Source: Thunnus maccoyii (Eukaryota; Chordata; Actinopteri; Scombriformes; Scombridae). Taken from it: a DNA stretch of 64,000 bases. Numbering within the stretch: the first letter of the stretch is position 1; each line of letters begins with the position of its first letter. This document shows positions 61,650 to 64,000 of the stretch, in pieces. Under the pieces are notes generated by a model that worked only from the letters and a program-made list of their open reading frames with translations, was not told where the DNA came from and did not search any database. The stretch covers positions 7,898,501 through 7,962,500 of the forward strand of contig NC_056550.1 of NCBI RefSeq assembly GCF_910596095.1, read 5' to 3'. The position numbers and the translations under genes were made by a program.

Positions 61650-64000
61650 GTGAGTGGCGGGTCGGGGAACCGGAGAAACCGAGGGGGAAAAGGGGCCTGA
61701 TTCGGCCGAATCAGAGTCTCGTAGTCACGGCTTAACAGGAGAGGGGGAGGGGGCGAGTAGTAAGGATGGCTATCTACACAGGCTAGTCCAGTACATACAT
61801 GGGTGCGGTTATAAGTAAGAAACAAAATGTGGCGAAGTGCGATAACATTTACAGCTTCCTTCAATTTCGAGCATATTACTGGTGCAGTAACGTTACGTAT
61901 CACGGTTTGGTTAACGTAAATCTACTAGCTTACTCTTAGTAGCTAACAGTTAACTAACGTCAGTGCCTGCGGTTGGTATTTTTACTAACGTTACTTAAAG
62001 CGTCTGCAAATTAAATTCACGGGTAAAATATCATTGCTAGCTGTTCGCAGATTTGTATTATATATAATTTATTTTAATATTGTAGCAAATATTTTGCCCT
62101 TGTAACGTTAATCACAACTGACTTGCTTCTCATCAAATTGAAACCAGTAAACAGACATGTAGCTGCCATTACCGTTGAACAAAAACAAAATGATTCGCCT
62201 ACAATTGAGGAAGTTGGGGTTATTTTGATGCTTGCAGTTTGTGTCGAGTCTGTAACACACGAGTTAACTGTAGAGTGACAGCTGCATGAGTATGAGAGGC
62301 GTAGCACTGCTCTGTTTTTCATGTGATTGTGAAATCCTCTGGCTTTGGGTCTTGACATTTTTTATTGCTGTACACAGGACTTATTTTGCTACGTCCATGT
62401 AGGGATACTTTCTACGTATCAAGGAATTTAAAACTATTTCACACTTGGGATTTAGGGGATCACGATGATACATATAAATAATTTAATCAAAGTATAACAC
62501 CTCAGGACACCCCCACCTCCACAACTACCTCTACCACTCTTCTAACCAGCAGGTATGTGCTGCAGCATCTTAACCAATCCACTGTCCCGCAGAAGATTAC
62601 TACCATAATAGCACATGATACTTATCCCAGTGCAATGTGATGGGCTAATTCCACTTGCTTCACACACAGGCCATCTTTGGAAACATTAAATAACGCTTTC
62701 CAGTTGCTACTCAATGTACATGTTATCTGTTTTTGCAGTAACTTGCAAAGACACATACTGTGTAAAAGTTTAAAATGAACACATATATTCAAAGGATAAC
62801 CATATGGACACAGTCTTCAACATGCAGTGAACCAGTGTGCGATTTAAAACTGTGTTGTCACTGATCCTGTACCAAGTAATTAATCAATGGCACTTACTGT
62901 GTAGCCTTGTGATTAATGTGGGTCTGTGGCTGCAGCACATGAGACACCCTTTTGGTATAATGAAACCTAACCCTTTATTAACCCAAATCCATCTGCCTCC
63001 ATCACCTCTACTATGGCAGGTTCTCCTCCCATCAGCCACGGTTGACAAGGAGGTCTGGGGCCTGCATCTTATGTGTAGTATGTTGGGTTAGTTGACGTTT
63101 TCACTTGAAATGGGGACAGTACAGTGCAAGTGGTTTTGAGTTTGAATCATTTAACAAGGCTCAGATGATCCAAAATGATAGTATGTCAGCTATCATCACC
63201 GTTTTAAGTAGTTTTGGAACAGGATTGGTGTCCGCAACTCTTTTTGTCCCACTTACAAAGTAACCTCTGGGATCATTTACTGTGCGATCCAGGGAGATCT
63301 GGATGGAGCACTGACTGTACAGCACTAGTCCTGCAGAATTGATGACTCTTCAGCTTGCTTGAGTTGGCAAGCCCATGAAACTGAGGTTGTCTGAGAATGC
63401 TTTGTCGTGCAATTTCTGAGTTGTCATGAGACAATTTCATGTTTTCTATAGGGCATGTGTGGATTAAGGCCACTCTTCATGGTGCACCACAGGAATCAGT
63501 AAAGCTGATACGGTCTATTTCATGTATTGCCTTGTTGAATTGTGGTTAGGGCAGATGACATGAACTCATTTGAAAGCTCAGAGCCTGACTGGAAGTGTGT
63601 TTTTTGAAGTTGCAGCAGTGCTACATTTGGAACGAGGGTCCACGGTTGCTATGAAGGGCACAGTTTGTTTACATAGTGTTCCCAGATTGGTGGTGAGGAA
63701 GCAAATCTCTTGGATAAATTAATGCCCTGCACAGATACATTCTCTGCAGCACTTTGCTTTCTGAAGTTTATTGCACAGAATTGTCTGAGGGCCATGACAC
63801 AGATAAAGCCAGCCAGCGCTCCTCGGCTGCTCATGCCTTCCCTCCCTTGGCAGTGTCGGCACAGAACAGTGGAGAGCTTAGTCTTGCTTTCGCAGTGGCT
63901 GCACAATGTGGCGTGGTAGAGGGAGTACTAAATAAATGATGATCTTGGTCCAGCATCACGTGCAGTTCAGCCCAGAAAATGCACTTCATTTCCTTATGTG
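61650..64000 (+). other. Probable first intron of the downstream gene
   Basis: No coding exon is recognised. A 47-nt block at 62506-62552 is bounded by an acceptor (CACCTCAG) and a GTATGT donor and is open in one frame, but has no family similarity. The rest, to the window end, holds only short chance frames. Confidence 0.4.

Noticed and set aside
1-64000. CRISPR arrays, operons, prophage and bacterial defence systems
   Set aside because: The window is vertebrate genomic DNA with spliced genes; no spaced direct repeats of CRISPR type were seen.
1-64000. tRNA and rRNA genes
   Set aside because: No intact cloverleaf with A and B boxes and no rRNA-like conserved blocks noticed; only a degenerate SINE-like fragment near 22640-22705.

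Overview
The window is vertebrate nuclear DNA, almost certainly from a ray-finned (teleost) fish. Genes are split by canonical GT-AG introns. Intergenic DNA is AT-rich with long (TG)n microsatellites and fish-type mobile elements (hAT-like MITEs, non-LTR retrotransposon 3' ends, a tiny Tc1-like palindromic MITE). The two + strand proteins align along their length, from memory, with mammalian CARD10 and TNRC6B. I rebuilt four genes by hand from splice sites and reading phase; the three complete ones close in frame from start to stop.

Layout. (1) About 2.0-7.3 kb, minus strand: the 5' part of an unrecognised acidic, modular gene. It has seven phase-compatible coding exons, runs off the left edge or stops beyond what I can trace, and lies below an interferon-stimulated response element. 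One exon carries a P-loop-like segment reminiscent of AIG1/GIMAP GTPases with the catalytic residues missing. (2) 9.4-12.6 kb, minus strand: cdc42ep1 (BORG5), two coding exons, 352 aa, with non-coding 5' sequence probably reaching about 19.1 kb. (3) 19.2-27.7 kb: gene-poor spacer with microsatellites and one isolated exon-like block. (4) 27.9-40.8 kb, plus strand: card10 (CARMA3), 24 coding exons, 1034 aa, with CARD, coiled coil, PDZ, SH3 and guanylate-kinase-like regions. (5) 41.5-43.8 kb: transposon-rich spacer. (6) 43.9-60.7 kb, plus strand: tnrc6b (GW182 family), a non-coding first exon, 20 coding exons, 2058 aa and a 1.4-kb 3' UTR. (7) 61.4-64 kb: a GC-rich first exon and start of the first intron of an unidentified downstream + strand gene.

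The combination cdc42ep1-card10-tnrc6b matches human 22q13.1, where CARD10 and CDC42EP1 are also adjacent and head to head; this supports the B/10/1 paralogue calls over the 17q25 set (TNRC6C/CARD14/CDC42EP4). The genes are not an operon. Cdc42ep1 binds Cdc42 and organises septin/actin, Card10 builds the CARMA-BCL10-MALT1 NF-kB scaffold, and Tnrc6b links Argonaute to poly(A)-binding protein and deadenylases in microRNA silencing. The most novel material is the interferon-element-linked modular gene at the left end.
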